Assembly (NCBI RefSeq): GCF_001698125.1
Contig: NZ_CP013854.1
Coordinates: 5,766,001 to 5,830,000, forward strand
Length of the DNA: 64,000 bases
From: Pseudonocardia sp. HH130630-07
Lineage (GTDB): Bacteria; Actinomycetota; Actinomycetes; Mycobacteriales; Pseudonocardiaceae
Direction of reading: 5' to 3'
Part shown: positions 25,519-33,538 of the stretch, piece by piece
Numbering within the stretch: position 1 is the stretch's first letter
How the letters are laid out: each line of letters begins with the position of its first letter
Program-made: the position numbers and the translations under genes
Notes under the pieces: generated by a model
Databases searched by the model: none
What the model was told of the DNA's origin: nothing
Seen by the model: the letters and a program-made list of their open reading frames with translations, nothing else

Positions 25519-26508
25519 ATGGCCACCGACGGCCCCACCCTGTCCGAGGTCGCCGGGCTGGCCGGGGTGTCGGTGTCGACGGCGTCGCAGGTCTACACCG
25601 GACGGCGGCCGGTCGCGAAGCAGACCCGGCGCCGCGTCCTGCAGGCCGCGGCGGAGCTGGGGTTCCGCCCCGGGCACGGCGCACCGGCCGTCGGGATCGT
25701 GATCCGGCCGTCGGAGGCGGTGAGCGGGTTCGCGTTCGGCACCGCGACGTTCTCCAACCTCGCCGGTGCGCTCGCGATCGGGTGCCTGGACCGGGGCTGG
25801 TCGGTGTTCACCGCGCGGACCGCGGCCGAGGTGCTGGAGCAGGTGCCCCGCCTCGACGGCTGCGTCGTGCTCTACCCCGGCGTCCGGGACGAGACGCTGG
25901 AGCTGCTGACCCGCCGCGGGGTCCCCACGGTCTCGCTCGACCCCGATCCCGGCGCCGAGGAGTTCCGGTGGTGGTCCGGCGTCGACTACCGGGGCGCCCT
26001 CACCGGGCTGCTCGACCACCTCGCCGACGGCGGGGCCGAGCGGATCGCCGTGCTGGTCGGCCAGACCGACAACGCCTACCGGCGGGCGCTGCTCTGGACC
26101 TACTCGACCGCGGTGACCCGCCGTGGGCAGGCACCGGTGCTGCGGGTCGCCGACAACGCCGAGGGCCAGCTGTCGGCCGTCGAGGTGGTACAGGCGTTGC
26201 TGGCCCGCCCGGAACGCCCGGACGCGATCGTCACCTCCTCCAGCGTGTTCGCCGCCGGGGCGGTCGCCGCGGCGGACCGGCTCGGGATCGACGTGCCCGG
26301 TGGGCTGATGATCGCCACCGCCACCGACGGGCCCCCCGCCGAGCGGTCCCGGCCACCGGTGACCGGCCTGCGGATCGACATCACCGCGGCGGCGAACCGG
26401 CTCGTCGAGCTGCTCTCGGCCCGGATGTCCAGCGACGGCGGCCCGCCGCAGCGGGCGCTGCTCCCGCTCGATCTCGTCGTGCGGGAGTCCACCCGGCGTC
26501 GGCGGTGA
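25519..26508 (+). CDS. LacI-family transcriptional regulator
   Basis: This 329-residue regulator has an N-terminal LacI helix-turn-helix (LSEVAGLAGVSVSTASQVYTG, residues ~8-30), a hinge helix region, and a C-terminal periplasmic-binding-like effector domain (GIVIRPSEA, VLVGQTDNAYRRALLW, DAIVTSSSVFAAGAVAAADRLGIDVPG). It follows the transporter gene by 39 bp and probably controls the GGT/MHS operon. The gene ends 52 bp before the insertion sequence, which has separated it from the terminator hairpin now found on the far side of that element. Confidence 0.9.
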   Translation: MATDGPTLSEVAGLAGVSVSTASQVYTGRRPVAKQTRRRVLQAAAELGFRPGHGAPAVGIVIRPSEAVSGFAFGTATFSNLAGALAIGCLDRGWSVFTARTAAEVLEQVPRLDGCVVLYPGVRDETLELLTRRGVPTVSLDPDPGAEEFRWWSGVDYRGALTGLLDHLADGGAERIAVLVGQTDNAYRRALLWTYSTAVTRRGQAPVLRVADNAEGQLSAVEVVQALLARPERPDAIVTSSSVFAAGAVAAADRLGIDVPGGLMIATATDGPPAERSRPPVTGLRIDITAAANRLVELLSARMSSDGGPPQRALLPLDLVVRESTRRRR

Positions 26509-26560
26509 CCGATTCCGGAACGGATTCCCGGCGACACCTGAATGGGTTGTCCGAATTGAC

Positions 26561-27545
26561 TGAGGTGTTCTCAGTAGTGGTGGTCGTTCCGCTGCGACAC
26601 GCCGAGGGAGTGGAGATGTCTAGGACATGGGGCAGGGCCCCGGTAGAGCAGTTGGTCGACCAAGATCAACGAACTCTCCGAGGCCCCGCATGTCCGATCC
26701 TGTCACCTACACCGCTGTCCTCCCGATCGGGGAGCACACCGTGGCCTACCTGGCTCGGCTTCTGGCCGCTCAACGCTGTCGCCGCGGTACCCGCCCCCGG
26801 CGGCGGGCGTTGACCCCGTTCGCCCAGGCAGTGCTGGTGATCCGCTGGTTCTGCGACGCCACCCGGGTCCGGCACCTGGCCCGCGACAACGCGATCAGTA
26901 CCGCGACCACCTATCGCTACCTGCACGAAGGCATCGACGTCCTCGCCAGCGCCGCACCCGGGCTGCACGGTGCCCTGCTCGCCGCCCGCCTCGCCGGACA
27001 CACCCACGTTCACCTGGACGGCACCCTGATCGCCACCGACCGCTGCCGCGCGCTCGGCCCCACCGCGGGGGTCGACCTGTGGTGGTCGGGTAAACACCAC
27101 CGCCACGGCGGGAACGTCCAGGTCGTGTCCGCCCCGGATGGATGGCCGCTATGGACATCCCCGGGAAGACCCGGGCGCGAACACGACGTGACCTGTGCCC
27201 GAGCCCACCCCGGTCTGCTCGAAGACCTCGATCACTGGATCGATGATGACCACGCCGCGCTGGGCGATCTCGGCTACGAAGGTGAGGCCCACCGACTCAC
27301 CGTGCCGATCAAACCCATCCCCGCCGGCGGCCGAACAGTCGATCAGCGCACCGTCAACAGCCTGCACTCAGCCACCCGAGCACTCGCCGAACGAGCAAAC
27401 GCCCTGCTCAAGACCACCTTCGCAACGCTACAGCGAGTCACCCTCTGTCCCTGGCGCACCGGCGCGATCACCGCCGCCGCGCTCGTGTTACTCCACACCG
27501 AATACGACCGCACAACATGATCACCACGCTACTGAGAACACCTCA
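26561..27545 (+). mobile_element. IS5-like insertion sequence, 985 bp
   Basis: The element is bounded by terminal inverted repeats whose outer 17 bp (TGAGGTGTTCTCAGTAG) are identical at 26561-26577 and, inverted, 27529-27545. It carries one transposase gene reading left to right. The right end touches a terminator hairpin. A target duplication could not be identified. Confidence 0.85.
26690..27520 (+). CDS. IS5/HARBI1-type DDE transposase
   Basis: This 276-residue transposase has an N-terminal helix-turn-helix-like region (TRVRHLARDNAISTATTYRYLHEG) followed by a DDE nuclease domain. The first Asp is in HVHLDGTLIATDR, the second in LGDLGYEGE and the Glu in ALAERANALLK. It catalyses movement of the 985-bp element. 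The ATG at 26690 was preferred to an upstream in-frame start at 26627 because the latter adds a Pro/Arg stretch unlike the family. The gene appears intact. Its codon use is less extremely GC-rich than its neighbours. Confidence 0.9.
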   Translation: MSDPVTYTAVLPIGEHTVAYLARLLAAQRCRRGTRPRRRALTPFAQAVLVIRWFCDATRVRHLARDNAISTATTYRYLHEGIDVLASAAPGLHGALLAARLAGHTHVHLDGTLIATDRCRALGPTAGVDLWWSGKHHRHGGNVQVVSAPDGWPLWTSPGRPGREHDVTCARAHPGLLEDLDHWIDDDHAALGDLGYEGEAHRLTVPIKPIPAGGRTVDQRTVNSLHSATRALAERANALLKTTFATLQRVTLCPWRTGAITAAALVLLHTEYDRTT

Positions 27546-27575
27546 CTGTGCCGCGTCGGCACAGTGAGCCTTTTT
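27542..27575 (+). terminator. Intrinsic terminator abutting the IS right end
   Basis: A perfect 12-bp stem (CTCACTGTGCCG/CGGCACAGTGAG) with a CGT loop is followed by CCTTTTT. The first four bases of the stem are supplied by the insertion sequence. It would originally have ended transcription from the LacI operon. The rest of the gap to 27824 (about 250 bp) contains no gene and only a small hairpin near 27700. Confidence 0.8.
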
Positions 27576-27824
27576 CAACCTGACCAGCGAGCTTCTGCGT
27601 CAGGAGATCGCGAAGGTTGCAGCGCAACTGCTCTGACCACAGCTGCACAGGTCACCGGCTCGCCAGCTCGGCGTCTGCACCCACACAACCAGGCCCCTGA
27701 GCTGCCGGAACGGCAGGTTGAAAAGGGCTCAGTGTCTGATGGCAGCACGGCGATCAGCTCGCCGGATCTGCAGGTCTCCCTCCGGGCCCGATACCGACCG
27801 GGCCCCGCACCTCACGAGGACGCC

Positions 27825-28544
27825 ATGTCACACCCCCGCCACGACCGGCTCCGCAGCACCGCCACGATCACCGACGACCTGCGACCGGGGTGGCCGGAGC
27901 TGCTGGTCGGCCTGGCCGTGCTCGCACTCGTCGCCTACGGGACCGGACCGGTGCTGCTGAGGCCGCTCGGGCTGGACCCGGTACTCGATGGCCTGGCGTT
28001 CGCCGCCCTGTCCGGAATCGCCGGAATCGCGGGGTTCCTGGCCGCACTCGGACTCCGGATACGGATGCCGGCCGCTTTCGGCGTCCGCGGGACCACGCTG
28101 AAGTGGGTGCTCCTCGGAATCGGCGGCGGCCTGCTCGCCTTCGTCCTGACCCGGATCCAGTCGATCGTCGTCTTCGCGCTGGGGCTGCAGCCGGAGAACA
28201 TCCAGGAGACCTACACCGAGGCCGGCAGCGGCGGGGCGTGGTCGCTGGCGCTGTCCCTGGCGTTCCTCGCGATCCTCACCCCGCTCGGCGAGGAGCTGGT
28301 CTTCCGCGGCGTGGTCACGAGCGCGCTGCTGCGCTACGGCGCCGTGGTCGGCGTCGTCGGCAGTGCCGTGGTCTTCGCCGCGATGCACGGGTTCAACATC
28401 GTCTTCTTCACCGCGCTGATCGTCGGGCTGATCGCCGGTGAGCTCCGCCGCCGCAGCGGTTCGATCTGGCCGGGCTTCCTCACCCACGTGGTCAACAACG
28501 CGCTGGCCCAGGGCGCGGCACTGCTGCTCGCCGGGGTCATCTGA
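27825..28544 (+). CDS. CPBP-family intramembrane metalloprotease
   Basis: This 239-residue polytopic protein has the Abi/CPBP motifs: GEELVFRG (Glu156, Glu157, Arg161), FAAMHG (His188) and HVVNNAL (His221, Asn225). About seven membrane helices are visible. Family members are membrane proteases related to CAAX prenyl endopeptidase (Rce1). A GAGGA site lies about 7 bp before the ATG at 27825. It lies alone between the insertion sequence and a convergent exported-lyase gene, and no partner is evident. Confidence 0.9.
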   Translation: MSHPRHDRLRSTATITDDLRPGWPELLVGLAVLALVAYGTGPVLLRPLGLDPVLDGLAFAALSGIAGIAGFLAALGLRIRMPAAFGVRGTTLKWVLLGIGGGLLAFVLTRIQSIVVFALGLQPENIQETYTEAGSGGAWSLALSLAFLAILTPLGEELVFRGVVTSALLRYGAVVGVVGSAVVFAAMHGFNIVFFTALIVGLIAGELRRRSGSIWPGFLTHVVNNALAQGAALLLAGVI

Positions 28545-28557
28545 TCCGGCAGCGCCG

Positions 28558-28580
28558 CGCCCCGGGACCCGCCCGGGGCG
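28558..28580. terminator. GC hairpin after the CPBP gene
   Basis: A 9-bp stem (CGCCCCGGG/CCCGGGGCG) with a 5-nt loop lies 13 bp after the stop in a 129-bp gap between two convergent genes. There is no T-tract; it probably serves as a bidirectional terminator. Confidence 0.5.
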
Positions 28581-28673
28581 GCTCGGGGCAGGTGGTGCGC
28601 GAGCTCGCGGCGGTGGCCGTCGGTACGGTCGCGACCGCCCGGAAGGGTGCTGCCCGACGGGCCGGCGGCGGGC

Positions 28674-30284
28674 TCAGCCGCGAACGACGGCGAAGTCCTG
28701 GTCCAGGCCCGCGAGGGCGGCGGCGATCCGGTCCCGGCTCGTCGTGATCCACTCGCCCTGCGCGGTCAGCCGGGTACCCGCCTCGGCGAGCATGCGCTCC
28801 AGCTCGGCGGGCTGCGACCCGCCGGGGGTCGCCCGGCCGTTGACGATGGCGACCGGGTCGAGTGCCGCGCGGAACCGCTCCTCGGTCAACGGCAGCTCCG
28901 GCGGGTACTCCGACCCGGCCACGGTCTCCCGGTAGATGCGCTGGGCCTCGGCGTACGGGAACTCCAGCGGACCGATCCCCCGGTCCCGCGCGACGGTGAC
29001 GATCTCCGAGGCGACGTGGTGGCCCTCGCGGAACGGGAGGCCGTGGTCCCGCATGAGGATGTCGGCGACCTCCTGGGAGGTCGTCCAGTCGCTGTTGATC
29101 TCCTCGAGGGCGCGCGCGGGGTCGACGACGAGTGCCTTCAGCACGTCGTCGAGTCCGCGCAGGGTCGCGACCCCCGCGTCGACGACCTCGGCATTGTTGT
29201 CGACCTCCTTGGCGTCCGGCATGCCGGGGGTGACGTTGTGCGTCTGCAGGACCGGCCCCTGGGCCAGGGCCACGGCCTGCGACGCCGCGCTGCGGGTGTC
29301 GTTGAGCAGTCCCGGATTGCGCTTCTGCGGCATGGCCGACGAGGCGAACGTGGTGCCCTCCCCCTCCTCCAGCAGGATCCACGGCCGGGTCTGGGCGTAC
29401 TGGGTCATGACGTCCTCGACGAGGTTCCCGCTGTGCAGGGCGATCGACGTGACGAGTGCCCCGACCTCGACGGGCTGGTCCATCGACGAGATCTGGGAGG
29501 CGTCGTAGGCGTTGTCGACCAGGGCGGAGAAACCGAGGTAGTCGGCCATCCGCTGCCGGTTCAGCGGCCAGCCGGTGCCGTTGAGGACCGTCGTCCCCAT
29601 CGCGGACCGGTCGATCCTGGCGTAGGCCTCACGGATGCGCTGCGCGTCGCGCTCGAACCCGGCGGCGTGCCCGAGCAGGTAGTGCGCGTAGCTGTTGGGC
29701 TGGGCGGCGACGCCGTTGGTGTAGTTGGGCACGATCGTGCCCGTGTGCGCGGCCGCGAGGTCCACCATCGTCCGGGACGTGGTGTTCAGCTGGTCGGCGA
29801 GCTCCAGCAGCCCGTCGCGCAGGATCGCCGCTCGGTAGGTCGCGTGCATGTCCTGGCTGGAGCGGCCCGCGTGCAGCAGGGTCACGTCCGGTCCCCCGGC
29901 CTCGATGAGCAGGGGCTCGAAGGAGACGACGGTCGACGGCCGCTCGGCATCGGGCGCCGCGCCGTCGTCGATCACCGTCTGCAGCGCGGCGGCGATCCCC
30001 GGGGCCTTCGCCGGGTCCAGCAGTCCCTCCTGGCTGTTGATGACCGTCGTCGCCTTGTTGATCTCCGACAGCCAGAAGAACTCGTCACGTTCGGGTCCCG
30101 GAGCGGTGACGGCACCCCCGGTGGGCACGGTCTCGCGGGAATCGGGGCCCGGTGTGGCGGCGGTACCGGTCGAGACCAGCACCAGGGCCAGGGTGACGGG
30201 GAGGGCGAGAGCCCGCGTCCGTCGCCGTCCGGGCCGGGCCCGGGATCCGGTGTGTGGGCCGGACGTCGTCGTCGGACCGCTCAT
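28674..30284 (-). CDS. Exported argininosuccinate lyase/aspartase-superfamily protein
   Basis: This 536-residue protein has the superfamily landmarks HAGRSSQDMHATYRAAILRD and the signature SSAMPQKRNPGLLNDTRS, in which the Ser of the flexible loop is the catalytic base of this family. It differs from cytoplasmic argininosuccinate lyase in starting with an Arg-rich segment and a hydrophobic stretch (ALALPVTLALVLVSTGTAA, about residues 25-43). This looks like a Sec signal peptide, so the enzyme would act outside the membrane. ATG 30284 was chosen; an earlier start at 30434 adds unrelated residues. It is divergent from the GMC oxidoreductase gene. The substrate is unknown. Confidence 0.85.
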   Translation of the reverse strand: MSGPTTTSGPHTGSRARPGRRRTRALALPVTLALVLVSTGTAATPGPDSRETVPTGGAVTAPGPERDEFFWLSEINKATTVINSQEGLLDPAKAPGIAAALQTVIDDGAAPDAERPSTVVSFEPLLIEAGGPDVTLLHAGRSSQDMHATYRAAILRDGLLELADQLNTTSRTMVDLAAAHTGTIVPNYTNGVAAQPNSYAHYLLGHAAGFERDAQRIREAYARIDRSAMGTTVLNGTGWPLNRQRMADYLGFSALVDNAYDASQISSMDQPVEVGALVTSIALHSGNLVEDVMTQYAQTRPWILLEEGEGTTFASSAMPQKRNPGLLNDTRSAASQAVALAQGPVLQTHNVTPGMPDAKEVDNNAEVVDAGVATLRGLDDVLKALVVDPARALEEINSDWTTSQEVADILMRDHGLPFREGHHVASEIVTVARDRGIGPLEFPYAEAQRIYRETVAGSEYPPELPLTEERFRAALDPVAIVNGRATPGGSQPAELERMLAEAGTRLTAQGEWITTSRDRIAAALAGLDQDFAVVRG

Positions 30285-30532
30285 GGTTCGCCCCCTCGCG
30301 TCGCGATGCTGGTGCGAGACTCCCGGCCGCCCGGTACCGGTTCCAGCGGACGTCCGGATTCTTGGGCTGCACTTGGGGTGCGCCACCACCGGGTGATGGC
30401 TGTGACCACGGTCACCGCGGCATCGTTTGACCATGCCGTGGGGGCATGCCGTGTGCTGGAGGTGCGGCGGGCGAATGGTCCGGAACGCGGGGAACGCCCG
30501 ATCCGATGCGCCAGGTGGGTGAAGGAGAGAAC

Positions 30533-32077
30533 ATGTACGACACGATCGTCGTCGGTGCGGGGTCGGCCGGGGCCGCCGTCGCGGCCCGGCTCAGCGAGGA
30601 CGCCGACCGGCGCGTGCTGCTGCTGGAGGCCGGACCGGACTACCGCTCCGCGGACACCACCGCCGACCTGCGCAGCGTCGAGCCCGGCAAGATCAAGCTC
30701 GCCCTGGAGCTGGCCGCGACGCACACCTTCCCGGACCTGGTGGCGACGCGGTCGTCGGCGCAGCAGCCGTTGCCCTACGTCCGTGGCCGCGGGGCGGGCG
30801 GCAGCTCGGCGATCAACGGACTGTTCGCCATCCGCGCCACCCGGGAGGACTTCGACGGCTGGGCCGCGCAGGGCGCCACCGGCTGGGGCCTCGACGACGT
30901 CGCGCCGCTGCTCAACGCGCTGGAGAACGACCAGGACTTCCCCGGCGAGCCGTACCACGGGGCGAGCGGGCCGACCCCGATCGTGCGGCCCCGCCGCGAG
31001 GACTTCGCGACGATCGAGTCGGCGGTCGACCGGATCACCGAGCGCCTGGGCCACCCGTGGGCGCCCGACCACAACGCGCCGGGGTCCACCGGGGTGTCGC
31101 CGTACGCCTACAACAGCTTCGGCACCGAACGCGTCTCCACCAACGACGCCTACCTCGAGCCCGCCCGCGAGCGCCCCAACCTGGAGGTGCGCGGCGGCGT
31201 CCTCGTCGACCGCGTCCTGTTCTCCGGTGGCCGGGCCGTCGGCGTGCGGGCACTGGTCGACGGCACGGCCGTCGAGTTCCGGGCCGCCGAGATCGTGCTC
31301 TCCGGCGGGGCGATCCACTCCCCCGCGATCCTGCAACGCTCCGGGATCGGACCGGCCGACGAGCTGCGCGCCCTCGGCATCGACCCGGTCGCCGACCTCC
31401 CGGTCGGCCACGGGCTGCAGGACCATCCCGGCATCACGCTGGTGCTGGGCCTGAACGAACCGGCCGACTACCGCGGTCGGCCCGAGCGCGGCCAGCTCTG
31501 CGTCCGGTTCGACACCGGCGTCGGCGACGAGCGCAACGACGGGATGCTGGCCACCCCGGGTGCGCTGGGCATCGGCGTCCCGGCGGGCGGCGTCATCGGC
31601 TGGGTCAACCGGGTCACCTCGACCGGCCGGGTCCGCATCGCCGGCACCGATCCGGCACTCGACCCGGCGGTCGACTTCGACATGCTCTCCGCACCGGAGG
31701 ACATGCTGCGGTTCCGGGCCGTGGTGGACGAGCTGCGCCGGATCGCCGCGCAGCCGGAGCTGAAGGAGATCGCCGCCTTCACCGCGCTCGGCACCGAGCT
31801 GGTCTCCCCCGAGACCCCGATGACCGACGACGAGTTCGCCCGCTTCGCCCTGGCCAACGTCATCGACACCGTGCACGCGTCCGGCTCCTGCCGGATGGGC
31901 TCCCCGGACGACCCGGAGGTCGTCGTCGACCCGCAGGGCCGGGTGCTCGGCGTCGAGGGGCTGCGGGTGGCCGATGCCGCCGTCCTGCCCTGGGTGCCCC
32001 GGGCCAACACCAACCTGACCGCCATCCTCGTCGGCGAGAAGATCGCCCGCGACATCCGACTCGGGAGCACCTCGTGA
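30533..32077 (+). CDS. GMC-family FAD-dependent oxidoreductase (choline dehydrogenase-like)
   Basis: This 514-residue flavoprotein has the dinucleotide motif GAGSAGAAVAARLSE (residues ~9-23) and the GMC signature RGRGAGGSSAINGLFAIR. It also has the second signature SGGAIHSPAILQRSGIGP and the C-terminal ASGSCRMGS with catalytic His in TVHASGSCRMG, then PRANTNLTAILVGEKIA. It oxidises an alcohol to an aldehyde. The ATG at 30533 has AAGGAG 7 bp upstream. Its stop overlaps the aldehyde dehydrogenase start (GTGA), suggesting a two-step alcohol-to-acid route. Confidence 0.92.
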   Translation: MYDTIVVGAGSAGAAVAARLSEDADRRVLLLEAGPDYRSADTTADLRSVEPGKIKLALELAATHTFPDLVATRSSAQQPLPYVRGRGAGGSSAINGLFAIRATREDFDGWAAQGATGWGLDDVAPLLNALENDQDFPGEPYHGASGPTPIVRPRREDFATIESAVDRITERLGHPWAPDHNAPGSTGVSPYAYNSFGTERVSTNDAYLEPARERPNLEVRGGVLVDRVLFSGGRAVGVRALVDGTAVEFRAAEIVLSGGAIHSPAILQRSGIGPADELRALGIDPVADLPVGHGLQDHPGITLVLGLNEPADYRGRPERGQLCVRFDTGVGDERNDGMLATPGALGIGVPAGGVIGWVNRVTSTGRVRIAGTDPALDPAVDFDMLSAPEDMLRFRAVVDELRRIAAQPELKEIAAFTALGTELVSPETPMTDDEFARFALANVIDTVHASGSCRMGSPDDPEVVVDPQGRVLGVEGLRVADAAVLPWVPRANTNLTAILVGEKIARDIRLGSTS

Positions 32078-33531
32078 CCGGCACCGTGCAGACCACCGAC
32101 CAGCCCACCGCCCACACCGGCACCGTCCGGGAGCTGGTCGCCGGGACCGCCGGGGTACCCGGCCGCGAGCTGGCGACCGTGCTCACCGACCCGGACACCG
32201 GGGCGGCGCTGGGTCCGCAGCGGGCCAGCACCCCGGACAGCGTCGAGCGGGCACTCGCGACCGCACGGGCGGTGCACGAGGACGGCACCTGGTCGGCGCT
32301 GCCCGCCGCGGAGCGGGCCGCCGCGGTGCGCGTGCTCGCCGCCGAGCTGACCGCCCGGGCCGACGCGCTCGGCCGCGCCGACAGCCTCGACAGCGGCGCG
32401 CCGCAGGGGCTGACGACGCTGCTCGTCTCCGCCGTCGCCGGGGGCATGGAGGGGGCCGCGGCCCGGATCGAGAACGGCTTCGGGCACGTCGAGCAGGCGT
32501 CCGCGGTCGGCACGGTGGACCAGTGGCAGCTCCCGTGGGGCCCGGCCGCGGTGTTCCTGCCGTGGAACGCACCGTCCGTCACCGCGATCACGAAGACCGC
32601 CGAGGCGCTGGTCGCCGGAGCCCCGGTGCTGATCAAGCCGTCGGAGTGGGCACCGCACTTCTCCGGCCCGTTCGCCGAGGCGGTCGCCGCGGCGCTGCCC
32701 GACGGCGTCGTGCAGATCGTGCACGGCGACCGGGAGGTGGGCGCCGCGCTGGTCGCGGACCCGCGGGTCGCCGCGGTGGTCTACGTCGGCGGCGTCGAGG
32801 GCGGGCGGGCCGTCGCGCAGGCGTGCGCCCGCGACCTCAAGCCGGCCGACCTGGAGCTGTCCGGCAACAACCCGGTGCTCGCTCTGCCCGACGCCGACCC
32901 GCGCACCGTCGTCGAGCAGCTGGTGCCGGGCATGCTGATGCTCAACGGGCAGTGGTGCGCCGGTCCGCGGCGCCTGGTCGTCCCCGCGGACCGCGCGGCG
33001 GACTACCGCACCGCGCTCGCGGAGGCGCTCGACGCCGTCGCGATCGGGCCCAGCACCGACCCGGCGACCGGCCTGGGGCCGCTCGCCCACGAGCCGCACC
33101 GCCGCCGGATCGAGGAGCAGCTGGCGGAGTTCGCCGCGCGGGGGTGCGAGGTCCACCGGCACGGCACGGTCCCGGACTCCGGCGGCCACTTCGCCGCACC
33201 CGCCGTCGTGCTGGCCGACGCCGCGCCGGACCTGACCGACGAGGTCTTCGGCCCCGTCCTGCTCCTGCGGACCTACCGCGACACCGACGAGGCCGTCGCC
33301 GTGGCCAACGACCACCCGTACGGGCTGTCCGGCTATGTCTTCTCCGCCGACCGCGACGCGGCCCGGGTGATCGGGCGGCGGCTGCGCGCCGGGACCGTGA
33401 CGGTCAACTCGGTGCTGGCCGGTCCGGCCGACGTGACCCGGGTGGGGAGCCTGTGGGGCGTCAGCGGCAGTGGCCGGATGGGGGCGGGGCAGGGCGCGGA
33501 GTTCCTCACCGGGTACCGCTCGGTGGGCTGA
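32074..33531 (+). CDS. NAD(P)-dependent aldehyde dehydrogenase
   Basis: This 485-residue ALDH has the LPWNAPSV pocket, IKPSEWAP, the general-base Glu261 in LELSGNNP (most relatives have LELGGKNP) and the catalytic Cys295 in NGQWCAGPRR. The EVFGPVLLL and LSGYVFS motifs follow. It would oxidise the aldehyde made by the GMC enzyme. Start GTG 32074 overlaps the GMC stop. The gene ends 7 bp before the convergent hutH. Confidence 0.92.
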   Translation: MTGTVQTTDQPTAHTGTVRELVAGTAGVPGRELATVLTDPDTGAALGPQRASTPDSVERALATARAVHEDGTWSALPAAERAAAVRVLAAELTARADALGRADSLDSGAPQGLTTLLVSAVAGGMEGAAARIENGFGHVEQASAVGTVDQWQLPWGPAAVFLPWNAPSVTAITKTAEALVAGAPVLIKPSEWAPHFSGPFAEAVAAALPDGVVQIVHGDREVGAALVADPRVAAVVYVGGVEGGRAVAQACARDLKPADLELSGNNPVLALPDADPRTVVEQLVPGMLMLNGQWCAGPRRLVVPADRAADYRTALAEALDAVAIGPSTDPATGLGPLAHEPHRRRIEEQLAEFAARGCEVHRHGTVPDSGGHFAAPAVVLADAAPDLTDEVFGPVLLLRTYRDTDEAVAVANDHPYGLSGYVFSADRDAARVIGRRLRAGTVTVNSVLAGPADVTRVGSLWGVSGSGRMGAGQGAEFLTGYRSVG

Positions 33532-33538
33532 ACCGGCG

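Noticed and set aside
26551..27555. Target-site duplication of the insertion sequence
   Set aside because: Flanks on the two sides (ATTGAC and CTGTGC) do not share a convincing direct repeat.
27576..27824. Remnant of a second mobile element between the terminator and the CPBP gene
   Set aside because: No inverted ends or transposase-like coding could be recognised; only a small hairpin is visible.
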